Of a DNA stretch of 64,000 nucleotides, positions 44,401 through 58,237 are shown in pieces. Position numbers and translations under genes: made by a program. The stretch spans positions 29,471,918-29,535,917 of the forward strand of contig CM066921.1 in assembly GCA_033964015.1 (NCBI GenBank), written 5' to 3'. The notes under the pieces are model-generated. The model searched no databases. It was not told where the DNA came from and saw only the letters and a program-made list of their open reading frames with translations. Source of the stretch: Scolanthus callimorphus. Its lineage: Eukaryota > Cnidaria > Anthozoa > Actiniaria > Edwardsiidae. The first letter of the stretch is position 1. Each line of letters starts with the position of its first letter.

Positions 44401-47400
44401 CGATTATCTATACGATTATCTAGACGATTATCTATACGATTATCTATACGATTATCTATACGATTATCTATACGATTATCTATACGATTATCTATACGAT
44501 TATCTAGACGATTATCTAGACGATTATCTAGACGATTATCACTCTCGTACCCAGAGCTCGTCTGCTCGCAGGGGAGACTCTGGGACATCCATATTAGCCC
44601 CGTCGCTGATTGGTGGATTTTGCGCGTTGGAGCATGCGCTGAAAGGACTTTTTCTCAGCGGCTCTGTATTAAATCTCGTGCATGCGTCAGTGGCTGTCAC
44701 TAGAGCCTTCCCGAGAGGTGACATCTATACGATTATGTATACGATTATGTATGCGATTATGTATACGATTATCTAAACGATTATCTATACGATTATCTAT
44801 ACGATTATCTATACGATTATCTATACGATTATCTATACGATTATCTATACGATTATCTATACGATTATCTATACGATTATCTATACGATTATCTATACGA
44901 TTATCTATACGATTATCTATACGATTATCTATACGATTATCTAAACGATTATCTATACGATTATCTAGACGATTATCTAGACGATTATCTAGACGATTAT
45001 CTAGACGATTATCTAGACGATTATCTAGACGATTATCTAGACGATTATCTAGACGATTATCTAGACGATTATCTAGACGATTATCTAGACGATTATCTAG
45101 ACGATTATCTAGACGATTATCTAGACGATTATCTAGACGATTATCTAGACGATTATCTATACGATTATCTATACGATTATCTATACGATTATCTATACGA
45201 TTATCTAAACGATTATCTAGACGATTATCTAGACGATTATCTAGACGATTATCTAGACGATTATCTAGACGATTATCTAGACGATTATCTAGACGATTAT
45301 CTAGACGATTATCTAGACGATTATCTAGACGATTATCTAGACGATTATCTAGACGATTATCTAGACGATTATCTAGACGATTATCTAGACGATTATCTAG
45401 ACGATTATCTATACGATTATCTATACGATTATCTAGACGATTATCTAGACGATTATCTACACGATTATCTAGCGATTATCTAGACGATTATTAGACGATT
45501 ATCTAGACGATTATCTAGACGATTATCTAGACGATTATCTAGACGATTATCTAGACGATTATCTATACGATTATTTATACGATTATCTATACGATTATCT
45601 AGACGATTATCTAGACGATTATCTAGACGATTATCTATACGATTATCTATACGATTATCTATACGATTATCTATACGATTATCTATACGATTATCTAGAC
45701 GATTATCTAGACGATTATCTAGACGATTATCTAGACGATTATCACTCTCGTACCCAGAGCTCGTCTGCTCGCAGGGGAGACTCTGGGGACATCCATATTA
45801 GCCCCGTCGCTGAATGGTGGATTTTGCGCGTTGGAGCATGCGCTGAAAGGACTTTTTCTCAGCGGCTCTGTATTAAATCTCGTGCATGCGTCAGTGGCTG
45901 TCACTAGAGCCTTCCCGAGAGGTGACATCTATACGATTATGTATACGATTATGTATGCGATTATGTATACGATTATCTAAACGATTATCTATACGATTAT
46001 CTATACGATTATCTATACGATTATCTATACGATTATCTATACGATTATCTATACGATTATCTATACGATTATCTATACGATTATCTATACGATTATCTAG
46101 ACGATTATCTATACGATTATCTATACGATTATCTATACGATTATCTATACGATTATCTACACGATTATCTATACGATTATCACTCTCGTACCCAGAGCTC
46201 GTCTGCTCGCAGGGGGAGGCTCTGGGAACATCCATATTAGCCCCGTCGCTGATTGGTGGATTTTGCGCGTTGGAGCATGCGCTGAAAGGACTTTTTCTCA
46301 GCGGCTCTGTATTAAATCTCGCGCATGCGTCAGTGGCTGTCACTAGAGCCTTCCCGTGAGGTGACATCTATACCATTATCTATAGGATTATCTATAGGAT
46401 TATCTAGACGATTATCTATACGATTATCTATACGATTATCTATAGGATTATCTAGACGATTATCTATACGATTATCTAGACGATTATCTAGACGATTATC
46501 TATACGATTATTTATACGATTATCTATACGATTATCTATACGATTATCTATACGATTATCTATACGATTATCTATACGATTATCTATATGATTATCTATA
46601 CGATTATCTATACGATTATCTATACGATTATCTATACGATTATCTATACGATTATCTATACGATTATCACTCTCGTACCCAGAGCTCGTCTGCTCGCAGG
46701 GGAGGCTCTGGGGACATCCATATTAGCCCCGTCGCTGATTGGTGGATTTTGCGCGTTGGAGCATGCGCTGAAAGGACTTTTTCTCAGCGGCTCTGTATTA
46801 AATCTCGCGCATGCGTCAGTGGCTGTCACTAGAGCCTTCCCGAGAGGTGACATCTATACGATTATCTATACGATTATCTATACGATTATCTATACGATTA
46901 TCTATAGGATTATCTAGACGATTATCTAGATTATCTAGACGATTATCTATACGATTATTTATACGATTATCTATACGATTATCTATACGATTATCTATAC
47001 GATTATCTATACGATTATCTATACGATTATCTATACGATTATCTATACGATTATCTATACGATTATCTATACGATTATCTATACGATTATCTAGACGATT
47101 ATCTAGACGATTATCTAGACGATTATCTAGACGATTATCTAGACGATTATCTAGACGATTATCTAGACAATTATCTATACGATTATCTATACGATTATCT
47201 ATACGATTATCTAGACGATTATCTAGACGATTATCTAGACGATTATCTAGACGATTATCTATACGATTATCTATACGATTATCTATACGATTATCTATAC
47301 GATTATCTATACGATTATCTATACGATTATCTATACGATTATCACTCTCGTACCCAGAGCTCGTCTGCTCGCAGGGGAGGCTCTGGGGACATCCATATTA

Positions 47401-50400
47401 GCCCCGTCGCTGATTGGTGGATTTTGCGCGTTGGAGCATGCGCTGAAAGGACTTTTCCTCAGCGGCTCTGTATTAAATCTCGCGCATGCGTCAGTGGTTG
47501 TCACTAGAGCCTTCCCGAGAGGTGACATCTATACGATTATGTATACGATTATCTATAGGATTATCTAGACGATTATCTAGACGATTATCTATAAGATTAT
47601 TTATACGATTATCTATAAGATTATCTATACGATTATCTATACGATTATCTATACGATTATCTATACGATTATCTATAGGATTATCTATACGATTATCTAT
47701 ACGATTATCTATACGACTATCTATACGATTATCTATACGATTATCTATACGATTATCTATACGATTATCTATACGATTATCTATACGATTATCTATACGA
47801 TTATCTATAGGATTATCTATAGGATTATCTATAGGATTATCTAGACGATTATCTAGACGATTATCTAGACGATTATCTATACGACTATCTATACGATTAT
47901 CTATACGATTATCTAGACGATTATCTAGACGATTATCTAGACGATTATCTATACGATTATCTATACGATTATCTATACGATTATCTAGACGATTATCTAT
48001 ACGATAATCTATACGATTATCTATACGATTATTTATACGATTATCTATACGATTATCTATACGATTATCTATACGATTATCTATACGATTATCTATACGA
48101 TTATCTATACGATTATCTATACGATTATCTATACGATTATCTATACGATTATCTATACGATTATCTACACGATTATCTATACGATTATCACTCTCGTACC
48201 CAGAACTTGTCTGCTCGCAGGTGGAGGCTCTGGGAACATCCATATTAGCCCCGTCGCTGATTGGTGGATGTTGCGCGTTGGAGCATGCGCTGAAAGGACT
48301 TTTTCTCAGCGGCTCTGTATTAAATCTCGCTCATGCGTCAGTGGCTGTCACTAGAGCCTTCCCGAGAGGTGACATCTATACGATTATCTATACGATTATC
48401 TATACGATTATCCATACGATTATCTATAGGATTATCTAGACGATTATCTATACGATTATTTATACGATTATCTATAAGATTATCTATACGATTATCTATA
48501 CGATTATCTATACGATTATCTATACGATTATCTATACGATTATCTATACGATTATCTATACGATTATCTATACGATTATCTATACGATTATCTATAGGAT
48601 TATCTATAGGATTATCTATAGGATTATCTAGACGATTATCTATACGATTATCTATACGATTATCTATACGATTATCTATACGATTATCTATACGATTATC
48701 TATACGATTATCTAGACGATTATCTAGACGATTATCTAGACGATTATCTAGACGATTATCTATACGATTATCTATACGATTATCTATACGATTATCTATA
48801 CGATTATCTATACGATTATCTATACGATTATCTATACGATTATCTATACGATTATCTAAACGATTATCTAGACGATTATCTAGACGATTATCTAGACGAT
48901 TATCTAGACGATTATCTAGACGATTATCTAGACGATTATCTAGACGATTATCTAGACGATTATCTAGACGATTATCTAGACGATTATCTAGACGATTATC
49001 TAGACGATTATCTAGACGATTATCTAGACGATTATCTAGACGATTATCTAGACGATTATCTAGACGATTATCTAGACGATTATCTAGACGATTATCTATA
49101 CGATTATCTATACGATTATCTAGACGATTATCTAGACGATTATCTAGACGATTATCTAGACGATTATTTAGACGATTATCTAGACGATTATCTAGACGAT
49201 TATCTAGACGATTATCTAGACGATTATCTAGACGATTATCTATACGATTATCTATACGATTATTTATACGATTATCTATACGATTATCTAGACGATTATC
49301 TATACGATTATCTATACGATTATCTATACGATTATCTATACGATTATCTATACGATTATCTATACGATTATCTAGACGATTATCTAGACGATTATCTAGA
49401 CGATTATCACTCTCGTACCCAGAGCTCGTCTGCTCGCAGGGGAGACTCTGGGGACATCCATATTAGCCCCGTCGCTGAATGGTGGATTTTGCGCGTTGGA
49501 GCATGCGCTGAAAGGACTTTTTCTCAGCGGCTCTGTATTAAATCTCGTGCATGCGTCAGTGGCTGTCACTAGAGCCTTCCCGAGAGGTGACATCTATACG
49601 ATTATGTATACGATTATGTATGCGATTATGTATACGATTATCTAAACGATTATCTATACGATTATCTATACGATTATCTATACGATTATCTATACGATTA
49701 TCTATACGATTATCTATACGATTATCTATACGATTATCTATACGATTATCTATACGATTATCTAGACGATTATCTATACGATTATCTATACGATTATCTA
49801 TACGATTATCTATACGATTATCTACACGATTATCTATACGATTATCACTCTCGTACCCAGAGCTCGTCTGCTCGCAGGGGGAGGCTCTGGGAACATCCAT
49901 ATTAGCCCCGTCGCTGATTGGTGGATTTTGCGCGTTGGAGCATGCGCTGAAAGGACTTTTTCTCAGCGGCTCTGTATTAAATCTCGCGCATGCGTCAGTG
50001 GCTGTCACTAGAGCCTTCCCGAGAGGTGACATCTATACGATTATCTATAGGATTATCTATAGGATTATCTAGACGATTATCTATACGATTATCTATACGA
50101 TTATCTATACGATTATCTATAGGATTATCTAGACGATTATCTATACGATTATCTAGACGATTATCTAGACGATTATCTATACGATTATTTATACGATTAT
50201 CTATACGATTATCTATACGATTATCTATACGATTATCTATACGATTATCTATACGATTATCTATACGATTATCTATATGATTATCTATACGATTATCTAT
50301 ACGATTATCTATACGATTATCTATACGATTATCTATACGATTATCTATACGATTATCACTCTCGTACCCAGAGCTCGTCTGCTCCCAGGGGAGGCTCTGG

Positions 50401-53400
50401 GGACATCCATATTAGCCCCGTCGCTGATTGGTGGATTTTGCGCGTTGGAGCATGCGCTGAAAGGACTTTTTCTCAGCGGCTCTGTATTAAATCTCGCGCA
50501 TGCGTCAGAGGCTGTCACTAGAGCCTTCCCGAGAGGTGACATCTATACGATTATCTATACGATTATCTATACGATTATCTATACGATTATCTATAGGATC
50601 ATCTAGACGATTATCTAGATTATCTAGACGATCATCTATACGATTATTTATACGATTATTTATACGATTATCTATACGATTATCTATACGATTATCTATA
50701 CGATTATCTATACGATTATCTATACGATTATCTATACGATTATCTATACGATTATCTATACGATTATCTATACGATTATCACTCTCGTACCCAGAGCTCG
50801 TCTGCTCGCAGGGGAGGCTCTGGGGACATCCATATTAGCCCCGTCGCTGATTGGTGGATTTTGCGCGTTGGAGCATGCGCTGAAAGGACTTTTTCTCAGC
50901 GGCTCTGTATTAAATCTCGCGCATGCGTCAGTGGCTGTCACTAGAGCCTTCCCGAGAGGTGACATCTATACGATTATCTATACGATTATCTATAGGATTA
51001 TCTAGACGATTATCTAGATTATCTAGACGATTATCTATACGATTATTTATACGATTATCTATACGATTATCTAGACGATTATCTATACGATTATCTATAC
51101 GATTATCTATACGATTATCTATACGATTATCTATACGATTATCTATACGATTATCTAGACGATTATCTAGACGATTATCTAGACGATTATCACTCTCGTA
51201 CCCAGAGCTCGTCTGCTCGCAGGGGAGACTCTGGGGACATCCATATTAGCCCCGTCGCTGAATGGTGGATTTTGCGCGTTGGAGCATGCGCTGAAAGGAC
51301 TTTTTCTCAGCGGCTCTGTATTAAATCTCGTGCATGCGTCAGTGGCTGTCACTAGAGCCTTCCCGAGAGGTGACATCTATACGATTATGTATACGATTAT
51401 GTATGCGATTATGTATACGATTATCTAAACGATTATCTATACGATTATCTATACGATTATCTATACGATTATCTATACGATTATCTATACGATTATCTAT
51501 ACGATTATCTATACGATTATCTATACGATTATCTATACGATTATCTAGACGATTATCTATACGATTATCTATACGATTATCTATACGATTATCTATACGA
51601 TTATCTACACGATTATCTATACGATTATCACTCTCGTACCCAGAGCTCGTCTGCTCGCAGGGGGAGGCTCTGGGAACATCCATATTAGCCCCGTCGCTGA
51701 TTGGTGGATTTTGCGCGTTGGAGCATGCGCTGAAGGACTTTTTCTCAGCGGCTCTGTATTAAATCTCGCGCATGCGTCAGTGGCTGTCACTAGAGCCTTC
51801 CCGAGAGGTGACATCTATACGATTATCTATAGGATTATCTATAGGATTATCTAGACGATTATCTATACGATTATCTATACGATTATCTATACGATTATCT
51901 ATAGGATTATCTAGACGATTATCTATACGATTATCTAGACGATTATCTAGACGATTATCTATACGATTATTTATACGATTATCTATACGATTATCTATAC
52001 GATTATCTATACGATTATCTATACGATTATCTATACGATTATCTATACGATTATCTATATGATTATCTATACGATTATCTATACGATTATCTATACGATT
52101 ATCTATACGATTATCTATACGATTATCTATACGATTATCACTCTCGTACCCAGAGCTCGTCTGCTCCCAGGGGAGGCTCTGGGGACATCCATATTAGCCC
52201 CGTCGCTGATTGGTGGATTTTGCGCGTTGGAGCATGCGCTGAAAGGACTTTTTCTCAGCGGCTCTGTATTAAATCTCGCGCATGCGTCAGAGGCTGTCAC
52301 TAGAGCCTTCCCGAGAGGTGACATCTATACGATTATCTATACGATTATCTATACGATTATCTATACGATTATCTATAGGATCATCTAGACGATTATCTAG
52401 ATTATCTAGACGATCATCTATACGATTATTTATACGATTATCTATACGATTATCTATACGATTATCTATACGATTATCTATACGATTATCTATACGATTA
52501 TCTATACGATTATCTATACGATTATCTATACGATTATCTATACGATTATCTATACGATTATCTAGACGATTATCTAGACGATTATCTAGACGATTATCTA
52601 GACGATTATCTAGACGATTATCTAGACAATTATCTATACGATTATCTATACGATTATCTATACGATTATCTAGACGATTATCTAGACGATTATCTAGACG
52701 ATTATCTAGACGATTATCTATACGATTATCTAGACGATTATCTAGACGATTATCTATACGATTATCTAGACGATTATCTATACGATTATTTATACGATTA
52801 TCTATACGATTATCTATACGATTATCTATACGATTATCTATACGATTATCTATACGATTATCTATACGATTATCTATATGATTATCTATACGATTATCTA
52901 TACGATTATCTATACGATTATCTATACGATTATCTATACGATTATCTATACGATTATCTATACGATTATCTATACGATTATCTATACGATTATCTATACG
53001 ATTATCACTCTCGTACCCAGAGCTCGTCTGCTCGCAGGGGAGGCTCTGGGACATCCATATTAGCCCCGTCGCTGATTGGTGGATTTTGCGCGTTGGAGCA
53101 TGCGCTGAAAGGACTTTTCCTCAGCGGCTCTGTATTAAATCTCGCGCATGCGTCAGTGGTTGTCACTAGAGCCTTCCCGAGAGGTGACATCTATACGATT
53201 ATGTATACGATTATCTATAGGATTATCTAGACGATTATCTAGACGATTATCTATACGATTATTTATACGATTATCTATAAGATTATCTATACGATTATCT
53301 ATACGATTATCTATACGATTATCTATACGATTATCTATACGATTATCTATACGATTATCTATACGATTATCTATACGACTATCTATACGATTATCTATAC

Positions 53401-56212
53401 GATTATCTATACGATTATCTATACGATTATCTATACGATTATCTATACGATTATCTATACGATTATCTATACGATTATCTATAGGATTATCTATAGGATT
53501 ATCTAGACGATTATCTAGACGATTATCTAGACGATTATCTATACGACTATCTATACGATTATCTATACGATTATCTAGACGATTATCTAGACGATTATCT
53601 AGACGATTATCTATACGATTATCTATACGATTATCTATAGGATTATCTAGACGATTATCTATACGATTATCTATACGATTATCTATACGATTATTTATAC
53701 GATTATCTATACGATTATCTATACGATTATCTATACAATTATCTATACGATTATCTATACGATTATCTATACGATTATCTATACGATTATCTATACGATT
53801 ATCACTCTCGTACCCAGAGCTCGTCTGCTCGCAGGGGAGGCTCTGGGGACATCCATATTAGCCCCGTCGCTGATTGGTGGATTTTGCGCGTTGGAGCATG
53901 CGCTGAAAGGACTTTTTCTCAGCGGCTCTGTATTAAATCTCGCGCATGCGTCAGTGGCTGTCACTAGAGCCTTCCCGAGAGGTGACATCTATACGATTAT
54001 CTATACGATTATCTATAGGATTATCTAGACGATTATCTAGATTATCTAGACGATTATCTATACGATTATTTATACGATTATCTATACGATTATCTATACG
54101 ATTATCTATACGATTATCTATACGATTATCTATACGATTATCTATACGATTATCTATACGATTATCTATACGATTATCTAGACGATTATCTAGACGATTA
54201 TCTAGACGATTATCTATACGATTATCTAGACGATTATCTAGACAATTATCTATACGATTATCTATACGATTATCTATACGTTATCTAGACGATTATCTAG
54301 ACGATTATCTAGACGATTATCTAGACGATTATCTATACGATTATCTATAGGATTATCTAGACGATTATCTATACGATTATCTAGACGATTATCTATACGA
54401 TTATTTATACGATTATCTATACGATTATCTATACGATTATCTATACGATTATCTATACGATTATCTATACGATTATCTATACGATTATCTATACGATTAT
54501 CTATATGATTATCTATACGATTATCTATACGATTATCTATACGATTATCTATACGATTATCTATACGATTATCTATACGATTATCTATACGATTATCTAT
54601 ACGATTATCACTCTCGTACCCAGAGCTCGTCTGCTCGCAGGGGAGGCTCTGGGGACATCCATATTAGCCCCGTCGCTGATTGGTGGATTTTGCGCGTTGG
54701 AGCATGCGCTGAAAGGACTTTTCCTCAGCGGCTCTGTATTAAATCTCGCGCATGCGTCAGTGGTTGTCACTAGAGCCTTCCCGAGAGGTGACATCTATAC
54801 GATTATGTATACGATTATCTATAGGATTATCTAGACGATTATCTAGACGATTATCTATACGATTATTTATACGATTATCTATAAGATTATCTATACGATT
54901 ATCTATACGATTATCTATACGATTATCTATACGATTATCTATAGGATTATCTATACGATTATCTATACGATTATCTATACGACTATCTATACGATTATCT
55001 ATACGATTATCTATACGATTATCTATACGATTATCTATACGATTATCTATACGATTATCTATACGATTATCTATAGGATTATCTATAGGATTATCTATAG
55101 GATTATCTATAGGATTATCTAGACGATTATCTAGACGATTATCTAGACGATTATCGCTACGACTATCTATACGATTATCTATACGATTATCTAGACGATT
55201 ATCTAGACGATTATCTATACGATTATCTATACGATTATCTATAGGATTATCTATAGGATTATCTATAGGATTATCTAGACGATTATCTAGACGATTATCT
55301 AGACGATTATCTAGACGATTATCTATACGATTATCTATACGATTATCTATACGATTATTTATACGATTATCTATACGATTATCTATACGATTATCTATAC
55401 GATTATCTATACGATTATCTATACGATTATCTATACGATTATCTATACGATTATCTATACGATTATCTATACGATTATCTACACGATTATCTATACGATT
55501 ATCACTCTCGTACCCAGAACTTGTCTGCTCGCAGGTGGAGGCTCTGGGAACATCCATATTAGCCCCGTCGCTGATTGGTGGATGTTGCGCGTTGGAGCAT
55601 GCGCTGAAAGGACTTTTTCTCAGCGGCTCTGTATTAAATCTCGCTCATGCGTCAGTGGATGTCACTAGAGCCTTCCCGAGAGGTGACATTATACGATTAT
55701 CTATACGATTATCTATACGATTATCCATACGATTATCTATAGGATTATCTAGACGATTATCTATACGATTATTCATACGATTATCTATAAGATTATCTAT
55801 ACGATTATCTATACGATTATCTATACGATTATCTATACGATTATCACTCTCGTACCCAGAGCTCGTCTGCTCGCAGGGGAGACTCTGGGGACATCCATAT
55901 TAGCCCCGTCGCTGATTGGTGGATTTTGCGCGTTGGAGCATGCGCTGAAAGGACTTTTTCTCAGCGGCTCTGTATTAAATCTCGCGATTATCTATACGAT
56001 TATCTATACGATTATCTATACGATTATCTTGACGATTATCTTGACGATTATCTTGACGATTATCTTTACGATTATCTTTACGATTATCTTGACGATGATC
56101 TATACGATGATCTTTACGATTATCTATACGGTTATCTAGACGATTATCTAGACGATTATCTATACGATTATCTATACGATTATCTATACGATTATCTATA
56201 CGATTATCTATA
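41403..56212. repeat. Compound satellite: 12-bp repeats alternating with a 186-bp segment
   Basis: Runs of CTATACGATTAT and CTAGACGATTAT (plus ATAGG, AAACG, GTATA variants) of 0.1-1.1 kb are separated by 23 copies of a conserved segment of about 186 bp. The segment runs from CACTCTCGTACCCAGAGCTC to CCCGAGAGGTGACAT. It starts near 41571, 42768, 43212, 43709, 44129, 44539, 45743, 46180, 46668, 47343, 48189, 49408, 49845, 50357, 50780, 51191, 51629, 52139, 53005, 53803, 54609, 55503 and 55843; the last is truncated. Larger blocks are duplicated: 49.6-51.4 kb repeats with a step of 1782-1783 bp, and 45.7-46.9 kb recurs 3665-3689 bp later. Open frames on both strands (RLSI and DNRI repeats, up to 383 codons) follow from the 12-bp period and are not genes. 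Confidence 0.93.
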
Positions 56213-56982
56213 CAAATACGAGTTTTAAAACTAAATGCTGAGAAAAATTAATGATTTATTTCTTTTCGATGCAACTCGAGTGCCATTTCTCCAGGAGGTC
56301 TTCGGCGCCAGTTTTCCCCGCCAGAAAAAGGGGGAGGGATCGAGATAACCTATTTTACGTGTAGGGAAAATAAGTCAACTGAAATATGTGAAAAAATTGT
56401 GTGTAAAGCATTTCATGTTTTGCTCGATAAAACTGGTATTTTTGTGTTTGGGTGTCACATTTGCGTTTTTTGCAGATTGTGCTACTTGACAAATGCATGG
56501 TAAAGTTAGAGGTGTGGACAAGAACTGTTTTTGGTTGTTCGAAAGTCTAGACAGAAAGAAAGCATGTTCCCAAAAATGCGGTAAGATCAATGGCGGATCC
56601 AGGATTTTAAGGGGGGGGGGGGGGGGGTTCATTCTTGCTGATGAAGTGCAACGTATGAGGAAACATTTCTTTTTCGTTTTTTTAGCGTTATCCTGAAATG
56701 GTTGTTACATTATGAATTTAATGTACTGGTATACATTGGTTCACATAAAGAAAAGAAGCACTCTGAAATGACAAAAGGTCTTTAGCGAACCGATCCTAAA
56801 AAATCGGTTCGTTGGGAGACGGGGGGTCCATTTGCACCCGATGAACCCCCTGGATCCCCCTGCAAAAATGTGGTACAAGGTGTTGTTCGCATTCGTGTTT
56901 TTCCTTTGCAGAACCCTTTCGTGTATTACAAATGCAAAATTTAGGTTGGGCCTCAGCTCTCGGCATGTGCAATGTGCGTTTA
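56213..56982. other. Unassigned spacer with poly-G tract
   Basis: A 17-base G-run at 56611-56627 is preceded by GGCGGATCCAGGATTTTAA. No gene recognised. Confidence 0.4.
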
Positions 56983-56986
56983 TTAA

Positions 56987-58026
56987 GGAGGCTGCCTACA
57001 ATTTTTTCTGCTCTCCGCCACCAACTTTGTTTGCCTGCTGGTCAGGCTCAAAAACATGTACCGGTCTGAACTTTCACATGGTTATCCTGGAGGGTTTGAA
57101 CTTTGTTGTAGTGTGCATTTTGTTGTGATCGGAGTTGCTATAGCAACGTTATAACCACACCCTTGTTTACAATACGCAGCCATCAGTCGCGTTGCTCGAC
57201 CTAAACTTTTAAAATGACACCCCTCGCACCCCTTCACTGATTACAGGGAAAACCACGTGAAAGCTACAACTGGTGAAAACAAAGTACAATGACAAAAACC
57301 GGCTCGAGCAAACCGAAAGAGTAGTGAAGTTTAGCATTTTTTCTCGGTGCCTTAAAATACTTCAATGAACTCAAGACTTGGAGGTTATCTTTGGTATATA
57401 TTCAAGAATAATTTACGGAAGTATCAAAAACTTTTACATATGAGATTTGTGTCAGAGGCGAAAAGTGTAAGTTTTATAACAAACGGAAGATTTATAATAT
57501 AATTTCTCAAATTTTGCAGTTTCCTTGAACACATGCCAAACAAGATCGGAAGCATTCTAAGAAGTGAAAATTGGCTGGTACATTGCCTTGGGTTTGTAGA
57601 TTATTCGGGCGGCGGGGATTTCTTAATTCCGCAGATATTAGCCATTATTTTTCAAGGAAATACTTTGCGGCATAAATAACTTTGACATTTTGGAGACTGA
57701 AAAAGTCCGTTCGAGTAACATAAATCGGCCCAATGAATTCTCTCCAAACTTGCTGTGATTAATGTTAGCTACTCAGGGATTAGTGTGAGGGGTGTCATTT
57801 TAAAAGTTTAGGTCGCGCAACGCGTCTGATGGCTGCTAATTATAAACAAGGGTGTGGTTATAACGTTGCTATAGCAACTCCGATCACAACAAAATGCACA
57901 CTACAATAAAGTTCAAACCCTCCAGGGTAACCATGTGAAAGTTCAGACTGGTACAGGTTTTTGAGCCTGAACAGCAGGCATACAAAGATTGGGTGTTGAG
58001 GGCAGAAAAAATTGTAGGCAGCCTCC
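56987..58026. mobile_element. TTAA-flanked foldback element with about 245-bp arms
   Basis: TTAA at 56983-56986 and 58027-58030 bounds ends GGAGGCTGCCTACAATTTTT and the inverse. The arms 56987-57230 and 57784-58026 match almost throughout, including GTTGCTATAGCAACG, itself a palindrome. The middle, about 550 bp, is unique and non-coding. The pattern fits piggyBac-type non-autonomous elements. Confidence 0.85.
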
Positions 58027-58030
58027 TTAA

Positions 58031-58085
58031 GGTATGAGTAACGATTGGGTGCTGAGGCAGAAAAAATTGTAGGCAGCCTCCTTAA
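58031..58085. repeat. Tandem duplication of the foldback element end
   Basis: CGATTGGGTGCTGAGGCAG, AAAAAATTGTAGGCAGCCTC and CTTAAGGTATGAGTA repeat the preceding 55-58 bp. A second TTAA is thus placed just before the next element. Confidence 0.75.
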
Positions 58086-58237
58086 GGTATGAGTATACCT
58101 TTGAAGCGTGTCGCGGAAAAAAAATTCGTATCGCGTCACAATTTACACCACAAACGTCGTTCATATATCATGTTAAAGTTAAAAGGTTGGGCTATCTGAT
58201 GAATAACTTTGTTTTCACTATATTGTACATTAACATA
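58086..58237 (+). mobile_element. Left part of a second TTAA foldback element (as at 9916)
   Basis: GGTATGAGTATACCTTTGAA, TCGTATCGCGTCACAATTTA and AGGTTGGGCTATCTGATGAA match 9916-10068 closely. The element continues at 63906 after the 473-bp satellite. Confidence 0.85.

Noticed and set aside
44682..55903. Long open frames of RLSI/RLSR and DNRI repeats, up to 383 codons
   Set aside because: They follow from a stop-free 12-bp repeat on both strands, begin in the 186-bp segment and have no independent coding signal.
41403..56212. CRISPR-like pattern of repeats and spacers
   Set aside because: The 'spacers' are one conserved segment and the repeats vary in number, the reverse of a CRISPR array.
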